A stretch of 64,000 nucleotides of DNA from Methylosinus sp. PW1 (lineage in GTDB: Bacteria; Pseudomonadota; Alphaproteobacteria; Rhizobiales; Beijerinckiaceae): the NCBI RefSeq assembly GCF_000745215.1, contig NZ_JQNK01000002.1:434001-498000 (forward strand), written 5' to 3'. Under the pieces are notes generated by a model. The model did no database searches. It was given only the letters and a program-made list of their open reading frames with translations, and had not been told where the DNA came from. Shown here piece after piece: positions 17,889 to 27,904 of the stretch. Positions within the stretch are counted from its first letter, which is position 1. The number at the start of each line of letters is the position of its first letter. The translations under genes and the position numbers were made by a program.

Positions 17889-18941
17889 ATGCGCGTCGAT
17901 CTCTTCGATTTCGAGCTTCCGCGAGACCGGATCGCGCTGCGTCCCGCCGAGCCGCGCGACAGCGCGCGTCTGCTCGTCGCGCCGCCGGACGGCGCCTTTC
18001 TCGACCGCTCCATTCGCGATCTGCCGGACTTCCTCGCGCCCGGCGACGCGCTCGTCGTCAATGACACGCGCGTCATTCATGCGCGTCTCTCCGGCTTTCG
18101 CGCGCGCGGCGAAACGCGCGCTCATATAGAGGCGACGCTCATCGAACGCGTCGCGGCCGATCGTTGGCGCGCGCTGGTCAAGCCGGCGAAGAAGCTCGCT
18201 ATCGGCGAGACCGTGCGCTTCGGCGCGGATGGCGCGCTCGCGGCGACGGCGCTCGAGAAGGGCGAGAATGGCGAGATATTGCTCGGCTTCGCGCTCGCGG
18301 GCGCCGCGCTGGACGAAGCCGTGGAGGCCGCCGGCGTCATGCCGCTGCCGCCCTATATCGCCGGCCAACGCGCCGCCGACGCACGCGACGAGACCGACTA
18401 TCAAACCCTGTTCGCCGCCAACGCCGGCGCTGTCGCCGCGCCGACGGCGGGGCTGCATTTCACGCCGCGCCTCGTCGAGGAGCTGCAGGCGAAGGGCGTC
18501 GCGCTGCATCGCGTGACGCTGCATGTCGGCGCCGGGACGTTTCTTCCGGTGAAGGTCGAGGATACGGCCGGGCATAAGATGCATTCCGAATGGGGACGCG
18601 TCGACGCCGCCACCGCGCGCGCATTGAACGAGACGCGCGCGCGGGGAGGGCGCATCGTCGCTGTGGGAACGACCGCATTGCGCGTGCTGGAGAGCGCTGC
18701 GCGCGAGGACGGAACGCTCGCGGAATTCGCGAGCGACACGGCGATCTTCATCACGCCCGGCTATCGTTTCCGCGCCGTCGACGCGCTGCTCACCAATTTC
18801 CATTTGCCGCGCTCGACCTTGTTCATGCTGATCTGCGCCTTCGCCGGCCTCGAGCGCATGCGAACGGCCTACGCCCATGCGATCGCTTGCGGCTATCGCT
18901 TCTATTCCTACGGCGACGCTTGCCTGCTGCTGCGCAAATGA
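17889..18941 (+). CDS. queA: S-adenosylmethionine:tRNA ribosyltransferase-isomerase
   Basis: QueA moves the ribosyl part of SAM onto preQ1 in tRNA to give epoxyqueuosine. From the ATG of [24 protein letters not shown] the protein has 350 aa, the usual size. Conserved segments are [56 protein letters not shown] and [21 protein letters not shown]. An in-frame extension to 17847 would run into the repeat element and is rejected. It overlaps the next gene by 4 bp (ATGA), forming a queA-orf-tgt operon. Confidence 0.96.
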   Translation: MRVDLFDFELPRDRIALRPAEPRDSARLLVAPPDGAFLDRSIRDLPDFLAPGDALVVNDTRVIHARLSGFRARGETRAHIEATLIERVAADRWRALVKPAKKLAIGETVRFGADGALAATALEKGENGEILLGFALAGAALDEAVEAAGVMPLPPYIAGQRAADARDETDYQTLFAANAGAVAAPTAGLHFTPRLVEELQAKGVALHRVTLHVGAGTFLPVKVEDTAGHKMHSEWGRVDAATARALNETRARGGRIVAVGTTALRVLESAAREDGTLAEFASDTAIFITPGYRFRAVDALLTNFHLPRSTLFMLICAFAGLERMRTAYAHAIACGYRFYSYGDACLLLRK

Positions 18942-19282
18942 GCGAGCCGGCTTTCCTCGATGTGCGCGTGCTGGCGCTCTGGCGCGACGATCGCACCGAA
19001 TGTCCGCTGACGCTCGATCTACGCATAGACGCCGACAGCCGCCGCGTGATCTCGCATTGGGAGACATTCGGCGCCTGCGATCTTTCCGGCGGCAAATGTC
19101 GGCCTTTCGTGCTGCGGCGCGACGGCGCTCTGGATTTCGGCGTCGGCGCGGCGGAAGCGTGGCGCACCGATCTGCGCAGTGTCGTCATCAAGGTCGGCGA
19201 GCGCTTCGCCATGCATTGGAACGAGCGCGATTTCGGTGTTTATGAGATCGTCAAAGTGGCGTCTCTCGGCGCCAAGAGCTGA
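18938..19282 (+). CDS. Unknown 114-aa protein between queA and tgt
   Basis: I do not recognise this family. The protein is soluble with beta-rich character, two cysteines in [10 protein letters not shown], and a distinctive end [32 protein letters not shown]. Its ATG overlaps the queA stop by 4 bp, and tgt begins 13 bp after its stop, so it is translationally embedded in a queuosine operon. A role linked to Q synthesis or tRNA binding is a guess from position only. Codon use looks like its neighbours'. Confidence 0.75.
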   Translation: MSEPAFLDVRVLALWRDDRTECPLTLDLRIDADSRRVISHWETFGACDLSGGKCRPFVLRRDGALDFGVGAAEAWRTDLRSVVIKVGERFAMHWNERDFGVYEIVKVASLGAKS

Positions 19283-19295
19283 GTGAGAGAGACGC

Positions 19296-20426
<1,131 letters not shown>

Positions 20427-20448
20427 TCGGCGTGAACAAGGGTGATTC

Positions 20449-21651
20449 ATGCCCCAAGCGCTCGCTCGCAATCTCGCCTGCTCGACCGATTCTCTTCAAG
20501 CAGAGCTGCTCGCCTTCGACGCTTTCGGCGCGCCGACGCGGCGGATAGAGGAGGAAGGCCTCCTCTATCTCGTCAATGAATTCTGGACCTCGGCGCAGCG
20601 GCAGGCGCATTCGCTGCACGAGATCAGCTATCGCGCCTGCTTCAAGCCGCAGTTGCCGGGCTTTTTCATCTCGCGCCTCACCTCGCCGGGAGACGCCGTG
20701 CTCGATCCCTTCATGGGCCGCGGCACGACGCCGCTCGAGGCTGCGCTGCAAGGGCGGCGGCCCATGGGCGCGGACATTAATCCGCTCTCCATTCTGCTGA
20801 CGCGTCCACGCCTGTCGCCGCCGCCGCTCGCGGCCATAGAGAAACGCCTCGGCGAAATCCCTTGGGAGCAAGGCGAGATCGAGCGAAGCGATCTTCTCGT
20901 CTTCTATCATCCCGAGACTTTACGCCGCCTCTGCGCGCTGCGTCGCCATTTGCTCGAGCGCGACACGGATGAGGTCGACGATTGGATTCGCATGGTCGCG
21001 ATCAATCGCCTGACCGGCCATTCGCCCGGCTTTTTCTCGGTCTATTCGCTGCCGCCGAACCAGGCGGTTTCCATCGAGGCACAGGCCAAGATCAACGCCA
21101 AGCGCGAGCAGATGCCGCCCTTGCGCGATGTGGCGGCGCTCATCCTGCGCAAATCGCGCGCGCTTCTCGCCGATGGCGCGCCGCCGCCGCATCCGCCCGC
21201 CGTGCTCGCCACCAGCGAAGCCTGGCGCGCGCCCTATGCCGGCGAGGCGGAAGTTCAGCTCATCGTCACCTCGCCGCCCTTTCTGGATGTCGTGCAATAT
21301 GCGAGCGACAATTGGCTGCGCAATTGGTTCGCCGGTGTCGATACGGATGCGGTGCGCATTTCCGCGCATCGCAGCGAGGCGGAGTGGGAGCGAATGGTGC
21401 GCGCCTGCCTCGCGGAATTCGCGCGCATCGTCGCGCCCGGCGGACATGTCGCCTTCGAGGTCGGCGAGGTGCGCGGCGGAAAGGTCCTGCTTGAGCGACT
21501 GGTCTGGCGCGCGGCGGAGGGCTTGCCTTTCGAGCGGCTCTTTGTGCTGGTCAACAGCCAGAGCTTCACCAAGACCAGCAATTGCTGGGGCGTCGGCAAT
21601 AACGCCAAGGGCACTAACACGAACCGCGTGGTGACGCTGAGGCGGATGTGA
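20449..21651 (+). CDS. Orphan DNA methyltransferase (N4-cytosine/N6-adenine type)
   Basis: A 400-aa SAM-dependent methyltransferase. The SAM motif I is DPFMGRGTTPLEAALQGRR (residues ~85) and the catalytic motif IV is TSPPFLDVVQY (~277). Motif I precedes motif IV with ~190 residues between, as in the alpha-type order. TSPP[FY] is most common in N4-cytosine enzymes. No restriction endonuclease or specificity gene is adjacent, so it is an orphan that could serve epigenetic regulation. It is not CcrM (no NPPF/DPPY-first order or C-terminal extension). An RNA substrate cannot be excluded, given the tRNA-modification neighbours. Confidence 0.8.
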   Translation: MPQALARNLACSTDSLQAELLAFDAFGAPTRRIEEEGLLYLVNEFWTSAQRQAHSLHEISYRACFKPQLPGFFISRLTSPGDAVLDPFMGRGTTPLEAALQGRRPMGADINPLSILLTRPRLSPPPLAAIEKRLGEIPWEQGEIERSDLLVFYHPETLRRLCALRRHLLERDTDEVDDWIRMVAINRLTGHSPGFFSVYSLPPNQAVSIEAQAKINAKREQMPPLRDVAALILRKSRALLADGAPPPHPPAVLATSEAWRAPYAGEAEVQLIVTSPPFLDVVQYASDNWLRNWFAGVDTDAVRISAHRSEAEWERMVRACLAEFARIVAPGGHVAFEVGEVRGGKVLLERLVWRAAEGLPFERLFVLVNSQSFTKTSNCWGVGNNAKGTNTNRVVTLRRM

Positions 21652-21660
21652 TCACGCGCG

Positions 21661-23019
21661 CTATTCCGGGCGAAAAAACGCGAGCTGCACTTTTCCGTCC
21701 TGCACGATGATGGTCCATTCGCTGCGTCCGCGTTCATGCTCGACGCTATAGACGTCTCCGATCTCGCCCACCCGTCTGAGCGCCACCGACCGCACGGCGC
21801 CGATAGCGCCGAGCGTCGACTGAAACGCCGACAGCTGCGCTCGAATAGGAGCCGCCATCCGCTCCGAAATCAGATCGTAATTTGGCTGCCCAGCGGCGAA
21901 TTCCTCGGCGAGCCGCCGCACGGCGATCTCGCCGCCGTCGTAGGGCGTCGTTCGGACATATACTTTTTCGAGGAGCGATTCTTCGCTCCATTGCGAAAGC
22001 TCTGCGCTCGCCGTCGGGAGCGCAGCCTCTTTCGTCGTCGGCCGACCCGCGACGACGGCCTCGACCGCCACAGCGAAGGCGGCGTCGGGATCGACGCGAA
22101 CATCCGGCTCGACGCCGCGTCCTTCCCAATTGGACTTGGTTATCGGATTTTCGGCGCGGCCCGAGGGGACGAATACGCCGAGCCCACTCCCGAGCGGCAA
22201 GACCCCGCCCGGATTGGCGCCGCCTTTCGTCGTCGCTCCGATCACCTGCGCTCTGCCCAGAGTCTTCATGTCATAGACGAATTCTTCGCCGCCGGAAAAA
22301 GTCTGCGGGCCGGCGAGAATATAGAGCGGCGTCGCGAAGTGCTGGACTGGCGTCGGCTCCGTCCAAAACGCGTCCTTTCGAAAATTCATGGTCCCACGCT
22401 CGCGCCAGACGAGGTCGTTGACGTGCACAGGCCGCGCAGAATCGAAGAAGAAACTGCACAGATAAGCGACTGAGGCGGGATCGCCGCCGCCATTGCCCCG
22501 CAGATCTACGATCAACGCGTCTACGTCGGCGAGGAGCCGCATCGCCGAATTGGCGGGCTCCTTGAAACTCGCCAGCGGGATGAAGCGCGCCAACCGGACA
22601 TAGCCGATGTTTCCTTTGAGGCGGTCGACGCGCTCGAAGCCGCTCCGGCTCGCAGGCTGGCTCGCGGGGGCGCGCAGACCGTCGGGAATGGGTCTAGGGA
22701 GGCGGATCACCCGCAGATGCGCGTCCGGGACCACTGCCTGCAGGTCGGAGGTCAATCTCGATGCGAGCTGTTCGGGCGTTTCGATCGCGGCGTAGTCGCC
22801 CGCGGCGGCCGCGTTTTCAATCGTTCTCGCCGCCGACTCGCCCTTGTCTGGGTCGACATAGGCGACGCGAATTTCTGTGGCGGCTCGCTCGACGATCTGC
22901 CGGATGGCGTCGTCGCCGAATGCAATGTCCGGCGCGAGGGATTCCGCGGCGCCGGCCTCGGGCGCGTGGGCCAAGCCGAGAAGAAGCGAAAGGAAGAAAA
23001 ACCTTGCTGGCTGCGCCAT
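21661..23019 (-). CDS. Exported S41-family (CtpA/IRBP-like) peptidase
   Basis: From the ATG at 23017-23019 the protein has 452 aa and opens with a signal peptide (MAQPARFFFLSLLLGLAHAPEAGAA). An N-terminal helical region is followed by the tail-specific-protease core: DLRGNGGG (172-179) and the nucleophile segment TFSGGEEF (S242). There is no clear PDZ domain, which places it nearer the IRBP/tricorn-like branch than classical CtpA. Probably periplasmic; its substrate is unknown. Monocistronic and convergent with the methyltransferase. An upstream extension of 39 residues lacks signal-peptide character and is unlikely. Confidence 0.87.
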   Translation of the reverse strand: MAQPARFFFLSLLLGLAHAPEAGAAESLAPDIAFGDDAIRQIVERAATEIRVAYVDPDKGESAARTIENAAAAGDYAAIETPEQLASRLTSDLQAVVPDAHLRVIRLPRPIPDGLRAPASQPASRSGFERVDRLKGNIGYVRLARFIPLASFKEPANSAMRLLADVDALIVDLRGNGGGDPASVAYLCSFFFDSARPVHVNDLVWRERGTMNFRKDAFWTEPTPVQHFATPLYILAGPQTFSGGEEFVYDMKTLGRAQVIGATTKGGANPGGVLPLGSGLGVFVPSGRAENPITKSNWEGRGVEPDVRVDPDAAFAVAVEAVVAGRPTTKEAALPTASAELSQWSEESLLEKVYVRTTPYDGGEIAVRRLAEEFAAGQPNYDLISERMAAPIRAQLSAFQSTLGAIGAVRSVALRRVGEIGDVYSVEHERGRSEWTIIVQDGKVQLAFFRPE

Positions 23020-23271
23020 GGAAGCTTCCAATGAAAAATCGTCGAGCAATAGGCGGTCTGCGGGCGCTCGCGGACAGAACAAAGATTTACCCGACGGCCG
23101 AGCGCGTGATAGGCGTCGTCGGCGGCGCCCGCGCATTCCCGTGAAGCCGTCGCGATCCTCGATTCATCTTAACATCTCGGCGACGACTCAACCAGCGGCG
23201 CCATAGCCGAAGTCCGTCAACCCTCTTCGAGTAGAACGCCGTTCCAATGTAACCGTCCGGGATCGAGCATC

Positions 23272-23925
23272 ATGACCTCCAAAACCACCCGCGATATCGC
23301 CGCCGGCGCCTGCGTCGCTTGCGCCGCCGCCGCCGCCGCGATTCCGCCAGGCTTCGTGCGGCTCGCCGATCTCGCGCCGCAGATCGTGCAGGACATGCGC
23401 TACGCCGGCGCCGATAATTTCACCGGCCGTTCCGTGCCCGGCTACAAGGCCGCGCAATGCTGGCTGCGCGAGGACGCCGCCAAGGCGCTCATCGCCGTGC
23501 AGGGCGAGGCGAAGCGCCAAGGCTTCGAGCTCATCCTCTATGATTGCTACCGCCCGCGTCGCGCGGTCGCCGCCTTCATCGATTGGGCGAAAGGCCCGGA
23601 CGAGAGCATGAAGGCGCAATATTATCCGCATGAGAACAAGCGCGATCTGTTCGCGCGCGGCTATATCGCCGAAAAATCATCGCATTCCACCGGGCTCGCC
23701 GTTGATCTCGGCGTGCTGGGCTGGGATTTCGGCACGCCTTTCGACTATTTCGACGAGCGCTCCTGGACCGCGAACAAGGATGTGAGTGCGCAGGCGCAGG
23801 AGCATCGCCGCCGCCTCGAGACGCTGATGCGCAGCCATGGCTTTCACAATCTGCCGACCGAATGGTGGCACTTCGCCTTCGCCGGCGCGGGCGAGGCGCC
23901 GAGCTATGACGTCGAGATCGAGTAA
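23272..23925 (+). CDS. VanX/DdpX-type D-Ala-D-Ala dipeptidase
   Basis: A 217-aa zinc dipeptidase that splits D-alanyl-D-alanine. Zinc ligands and catalytic residues fit VanX: SSHSTGLAVD (H138, D145) and TEWWHF (E197, H200), spaced as in VanX. The N terminus (ACVACAAAAAAIPPG) is a weak export signal, so a periplasmic place is likely. In non-pathogens the role is peptidoglycan-peptide salvage rather than vancomycin resistance; no vanRS, vanH or vanA gene is near. Confidence 0.92.
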   Translation: MTSKTTRDIAAGACVACAAAAAAIPPGFVRLADLAPQIVQDMRYAGADNFTGRSVPGYKAAQCWLREDAAKALIAVQGEAKRQGFELILYDCYRPRRAVAAFIDWAKGPDESMKAQYYPHENKRDLFARGYIAEKSSHSTGLAVDLGVLGWDFGTPFDYFDERSWTANKDVSAQAQEHRRRLETLMRSHGFHNLPTEWWHFAFAGAGEAPSYDVEIE

Positions 23926-25608
23926 TCAGCCGCTCTTGCCGAGCCGCTCGAACAAATAGCCGAGCATGCCGAGCGAGAGCTCCGTCTCCGGCGAGAACAC
24001 CCGGCCGATGTTCTGACTCTCCAGCAGCTTCGCCTCCTCCTCGTCGCGCGCGCGTAGCGCCACGTCCACGGCGGGATTGACCCTCCGCGCCGTAGTGATC
24101 GTTTTCTGCAGGTCGCAGCTGTCGGGCGTCGTCGAGACGATCAGCGCGCGCGCCCGCGCGATATGGGCCTGCGCCAGAGTTGCGGGCTCGGAGGCGTCGC
24201 CGCAGACGGCGGCGATATCTCGTGACCGCAGCGCCTCCACCAATTCACGATTCTGCTCGATGACGACGAAGGGCGCGCCCCATTCCAGCAGCTTCTCGCC
24301 GATGCGGCTCCCGACACGGCCATAGCCGACCAGCACGATCTGGCCGGCGAGGCGGGAATCGTCGACGTCGGGCGGCAGCTCCGCCAGCGGATCGAGAGAG
24401 CGCGCTCTTTGTCCGAGCCGCGCGCGGATCGGCTCTATGGACACGAAGACGAGCGAGTTGAGCGCGATGGAGACCAGCGCGCCGGCGAGGATCAGATTGC
24501 GGCCGTCCGGCGAGATGAGGCCGAGCGAGACGCCGAGCCCGGCCAGAATGAAGGAGAATTCGCCGATCTGCGCCAGGCTGGCGCCGACGGTCAGCGCCGT
24601 GTCCAGCGGATAGCGCAGCGCGAGGGTGAGGCCGACGGCGGCGAGCGTCTTGCCCACCATCACAATGCCGACGACGGCGAGCACGCGCCAAGGCTCCTCG
24701 ACGAAAGCGCGCGGATCGAAGGCCATGCCGACCGAGACGAAGAACAGGACGGAGAAAGCGTCGCGCAGCGGCAGGGATTCATCGGCGGCGCGATGGCTGA
24801 ACTCGGATTCGCGCATCATCATGCCGGCGAAAAAGGCGCCCAGCGCGAAGGAGACGTCGAAGAGTTTGGCCGAGCCATAGGCGACGCCGATCGCCGTGGC
24901 CACGACGCAGAGCGTGAACAGCTCGCGCGAGCCGACGCCCGCCACCCAGAACAGGAGGCGCGGGAACAGCCAGCGCCCGACCACCAGCATCAAAATGACG
25001 AAGGCCGCCACTTTGGCGAGCGTCAGGCCGACGATCGGCCAAAGGTTCGTCCCGCCCGCCATGGCGTCTGGATCGCCGCCGCCGAGCAGGCCGGCGGCCG
25101 GCGGCAGCAGCACCAGCAGCAGCACGGTCGCCAAATCCTCGACGACGAGCCAGCCGACCGCGATGCGGCCGTTGATCGTGTCCATCTCGCCGCGCTCCTC
25201 CAGCGCGCGCAGCAGCACCACGGTGCTGGCGCAGGAGAGCGAGAGGCCGAAGATCAGCGCCGCGCCGAAATGCCAGCCCCAATAGCTGGCGACGCCGACG
25301 CCGAGCGCCGTCGCTATGGCCATTTGCACGACCGCTCCCGGCGCGGCGATGCGGCGGACGGAGAGGAGGTCGTCGAGCGAGAGGTGCAGGCCGACGCCGA
25401 ACATCAGCAGAATAATGCCGATCTCGGCGAGCTGATCGGCGAGCGCCACATCGGCGACGAAGCCGGGCGTCGCCGGGCCGATCAATATTCCGGCGAAGAG
25501 ATAGCCGACCAGCGGGGAGAGCCGCAGCTTGGCGGCGATGAGCCCCATGAACAGCGCGAGGCCGAGCGCGGCGGCGAGGGTCGTGATGAGATCGACGCCG
25601 TGTTGCAT
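23926..25608 (-). CDS. Kef/YbaL-type cation:proton antiporter with TrkA-N domain
   Basis: A CPA2-family transporter of 560 aa, starting at the ATG at 25606-25608 with AGGAGG upstream. Twelve or so membrane helices fill residues 1-390 (LFAGILIGPATPGFV, GIILLMFGVGLHLSLDDLLSV, ASLAQIGEFSFILAGLGVSLG). The C terminus is a Rossmann TrkA-N/RCK domain (GQIVLVGYGRVGSRIGEKLLEWGAP) that binds nucleotide and gates the channel. It probably exchanges K+ or Na+ for H+. The frame extends upstream to 25782 without support. It is convergent with the VanX gene, whose stop abuts its own. Confidence 0.9.
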   Translation of the reverse strand: MQHGVDLITTLAAALGLALFMGLIAAKLRLSPLVGYLFAGILIGPATPGFVADVALADQLAEIGIILLMFGVGLHLSLDDLLSVRRIAAPGAVVQMAIATALGVGVASYWGWHFGAALIFGLSLSCASTVVLLRALEERGEMDTINGRIAVGWLVVEDLATVLLLVLLPPAAGLLGGGDPDAMAGGTNLWPIVGLTLAKVAAFVILMLVVGRWLFPRLLFWVAGVGSRELFTLCVVATAIGVAYGSAKLFDVSFALGAFFAGMMMRESEFSHRAADESLPLRDAFSVLFFVSVGMAFDPRAFVEEPWRVLAVVGIVMVGKTLAAVGLTLALRYPLDTALTVGASLAQIGEFSFILAGLGVSLGLISPDGRNLILAGALVSIALNSLVFVSIEPIRARLGQRARSLDPLAELPPDVDDSRLAGQIVLVGYGRVGSRIGEKLLEWGAPFVVIEQNRELVEALRSRDIAAVCGDASEPATLAQAHIARARALIVSTTPDSCDLQKTITTARRVNPAVDVALRARDEEEAKLLESQNIGRVFSPETELSLGMLGYLFERLGKSG

Positions 25609-25670
25609 CTTCCCTCCTGAAATCAAGACCCTCGAATAGAGCAATTCGAGCGCCAGAGGAAAGGAGGGGG

Positions 25671-25925
25671 TCAGTCGGCGCTGGGCAGGCGGCGGATGGT
25701 GAACTCGATGCGGCCATCCTCGAGCTCTCGCCAGAACTCGATCTCGGTCATATAGGCGGCTTTGGGATAGAGGTCGAACCATTCGCGCGCCTTGGCGCGG
25801 GCCTCGCCGCGCTCGAGCGTGAAGGTCTCACGGCGCCAGCCGTCGCTGCGCGCGCTCTTGACGCTGCGGGCGCGATCGGCGAGGCGACGCGCCACGTCTC
25901 TCGGCTGTCTGGTCTCGACGCTCAT
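25671..25925 (-). CDS. Hypothetical protein (84 aa)
   Basis: I do not recognise it. From the ATG at 25923-25925 (with GGGAG upstream) it is a charged soluble protein: an Arg-rich N terminus, then KAREWFDLYPKAAYMTEIEFWRELEDGRIEFTIRRLPSAD, which looks like a small alpha/beta fold. A longer frame to 26093 overlaps the divergent gene's leader and is not supported. Possibly paired with the divergent small membrane protein by a shared promoter region. Confidence 0.6.
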   Translation of the reverse strand: MSVETRQPRDVARRLADRARSVKSARSDGWRRETFTLERGEARAKAREWFDLYPKAAYMTEIEFWRELEDGRIEFTIRRLPSAD

Positions 25926-26112
25926 ACGCAACTCCCGCGGCCGACCTGAGAATGATAGCGCGCCGAGCGGCGAAAAGAAAAGCCGTAAGCAAAGAGGCGC
26001 GAGCGATTTTCCGCCGCGCGCGAGCGTGTGGTCGGCAGCGCCTCTCGCCCCGGCGCGGCGGCGCCCTAGAACTTCCTCGAGCCACGGCTCCACCGGCGCA
26101 AGACCAGGAAAT

Positions 26113-26403
26113 ATGTCTCAAAATCGTCAGCCGCATATATTGGCCGCGGCCTCCAATCTGCTCGGCATCTGCTTCGTGCTGATCACCGGCCTCAAGATCA
26201 GCAAGGTGAGCGACAGCACGCTGCTCGACGAGGTTGCCATGGTCTCCGCGGTCGGCTTCGTCGGAGCCTGCCTCTTCTCCTTCGTCTCGCTGCTGCAGCT
26301 GCGGACGACGCTCAATTATGAGCTGATCGCCGATCTTCTGTTCGTCGTCGCCATGCTCTGCCTGTTTGCGGCGGTGCTGATGTTCGGACGCAGCCTGCTA
26401 TAG
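26113..26403 (+). CDS. Small membrane protein (96 aa, three predicted helices)
   Basis: Function not recognised. Three hydrophobic segments: ILAAASNLLGICFVLITGL, VAMVSAVGFVGACLFSFVSLL and LIADLLFVVAMLCLFAAVLMF. The ATG at 26113 has AGGAA upstream. Its last two codons CTATAG form a palindrome that is also the end of the convergent cca gene: both proteins end Leu-stop within the same six bases. Confidence 0.75.
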   Translation: MSQNRQPHILAAASNLLGICFVLITGLKISKVSDSTLLDEVAMVSAVGFVGACLFSFVSLLQLRTTLNYELIADLLFVVAMLCLFAAVLMFGRSLL

Positions 26404-27642
26404 CCTCGACGGGCGCAGGGCGTCGCGCGCCGCCTCCTCGACGAGCCGCGTCACCGTCGCCGGATCGCGCGGGAAGCCGGCGCGGATCCATTTGGCCTGC
26501 AGCTCCTTCAGCACGGCGCCCAATGCGCGGCCGGGCGAGAGGCCGCGCGCCATGAGATCGGCGGCCTTCACCGGAAAATCCGGCGCCGGGGTCTCGGCGA
26601 GGAAACGCGCGCCCCGCAGCCAGAATTCCGCATCGGCGGCGGCGGGGCTCTCCGCATGCGCCAGCGCCAGCGCGTCGCGCGCGGCGCCGCGGCCTTGCTC
26701 GAAGAGGAGCCGCAGCAGCTCCAGCTCCCGCGGCGGCGATGTCGCGCCATGGAGCCCTTCCAGCAGGCGCGCCGCATGGGCGAGGCGGCGATGCTCGGCG
26801 TTGGAGAGCCGCAGCCGATCGCGCAGCCGATCGGCGTCCTCGAGAATGAGAACGCAGAGCGCGCAGAGGCGCAGCAGCGGATCGGCGGCGTGGGACAGCG
26901 CCGCCTCGACCGCGGCCAGACGCTCGAGCCGCGCCGGAAAGCTCGCGCCGACGACGACCTCGAGCACGCCCGCCTGCGAGATTTCACGCGCCACCTCGAC
27001 CGCCCTCCGCGCGGCGAGCAGCTTCAGCGTCTCGGCGCGGATGCGCTCGCCGGAGAGCTTGGCGAGGCTCGCGCGGGCGATGATCGCCGCATGTAGTCCG
27101 GCGGGGTCCAGCGGTCCCTCGCCGAAAGCGGCGTGAAAGCGGAAGAAGCGCAGCACGCGCAAATGATCCTCGGCGATGCGCGTCGCCGGATCGCCGATGA
27201 AGCGCACGCGGCGCGCCTCTATATCCGCGCGTCCGCCGGTGTAATCATGCAGCCGACCGTCGGGCGAGAGCGACAACGCGTTGATGGTGAAGTCGCGGCG
27301 CAGCGCGTCCTTCTCGAAATCATCGCCGAAGCGCACTTTGGCGTGCCGGCCGAAGGTCTCGACATCCTCGCGCAGCGTCGTCACCTCGAAGGGCGTTCCC
27401 TCGACGACCACCGTCACCGTGCCGTGATCTATGCCGGTCGGCACGCTTTTGAGCCCCGCCGCCTCGGCCGCTTTGGTCACTGCCTCGGGCTGGGCGGTGG
27501 TGGCGAGGTCGATCTCATGTGGAGGACAGCCGAGCAGCGAGTCGCGCACGGCGCCGCCGACGATGCGCGTCTCGCCGCCGGTCGCGCGCAAAGCCTCGAG
27601 CAGGCGGATGATCTTGGGGTTGTCGAGCAGGCGGATCGGCAA
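26398..27642 (-). CDS. cca: CCA tRNA nucleotidyltransferase / poly(A) polymerase family
   Basis: A 414-aa class II nucleotidyltransferase that adds or repairs the 3' CCA of tRNAs. Motif A is RIVGGAVRDSLLG (27-39) followed by HEIDLATT, where the metal-binding pair is E43-D45 instead of the usual D-x-D. The RRDFTINALS motif and an ERIRAE segment follow. It starts with TTG at 27640-27642, one base after the stop of the DUF6111 gene, so it depends on coupling with it; no clear ribosome site is seen. Confidence 0.9.
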   Translation of the reverse strand: MPIRLLDNPKIIRLLEALRATGGETRIVGGAVRDSLLGCPPHEIDLATTAQPEAVTKAAEAAGLKSVPTGIDHGTVTVVVEGTPFEVTTLREDVETFGRHAKVRFGDDFEKDALRRDFTINALSLSPDGRLHDYTGGRADIEARRVRFIGDPATRIAEDHLRVLRFFRFHAAFGEGPLDPAGLHAAIIARASLAKLSGERIRAETLKLLAARRAVEVAREISQAGVLEVVVGASFPARLERLAAVEAALSHAADPLLRLCALCVLILEDADRLRDRLRLSNAEHRRLAHAARLLEGLHGATSPPRELELLRLLFEQGRGAARDALALAHAESPAAADAEFWLRGARFLAETPAPDFPVKAADLMARGLSPGRALGAVLKELQAKWIRAGFPRDPATVTRLVEEAARDALRPSRL

Positions 27643-27643
27643 A

Positions 27644-27904
27644 TCACTGAAAGCGGCCGGGCGCGAGCCGGCCGTCCTCTATATGCGCCGGGACATAGGT
27701 CCCTTCGTTGCGCGGCGACAACAGCACGAGAAAAATAAAGCCGGCGACGCCGATGGCGAGGCCGACGATGGTCAGCGACGAGACGACGCCGCGCGTCCAT
27801 AGCGCGGCCACGAAAGGCCAGCGCCGACGCGCCAGAAGATAGAGCGCATAGGCGACGAAAGGCGTGACGAAGAGCAACGCCGGTTGAACGATGACCCGCC
27901 ACAT
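27644..27904 (-). CDS. DUF6111-like small membrane protein
   Basis: An 86-aa protein with two membrane helices (VIVQPALLFVTPFVAYALYLLARRR and SLTIVGLAIGVAGFIFLVLLSP) and a short hydrophilic end PRNEGTYVPAHIEDGRLAPG. This pattern and its place just upstream of cca are typical of the DUF6111 family in Hyphomicrobiales. Role unknown. I chose the ATG of MWRVIV (27902-27904); an in-frame upstream start adds six residues. Confidence 0.75.
   Translation of the reverse strand: MWRVIVQPALLFVTPFVAYALYLLARRRWPFVAALWTRGVVSSLTIVGLAIGVAGFIFLVLLSPRNEGTYVPAHIEDGRLAPGRFQ

Noticed and set aside
23272..23925. Vancomycin resistance cluster
   Set aside because: Only a VanX-type dipeptidase is present; there is no vanH, vanA/B or vanRS, and Gram-negative DdpX homologues serve peptide salvage.
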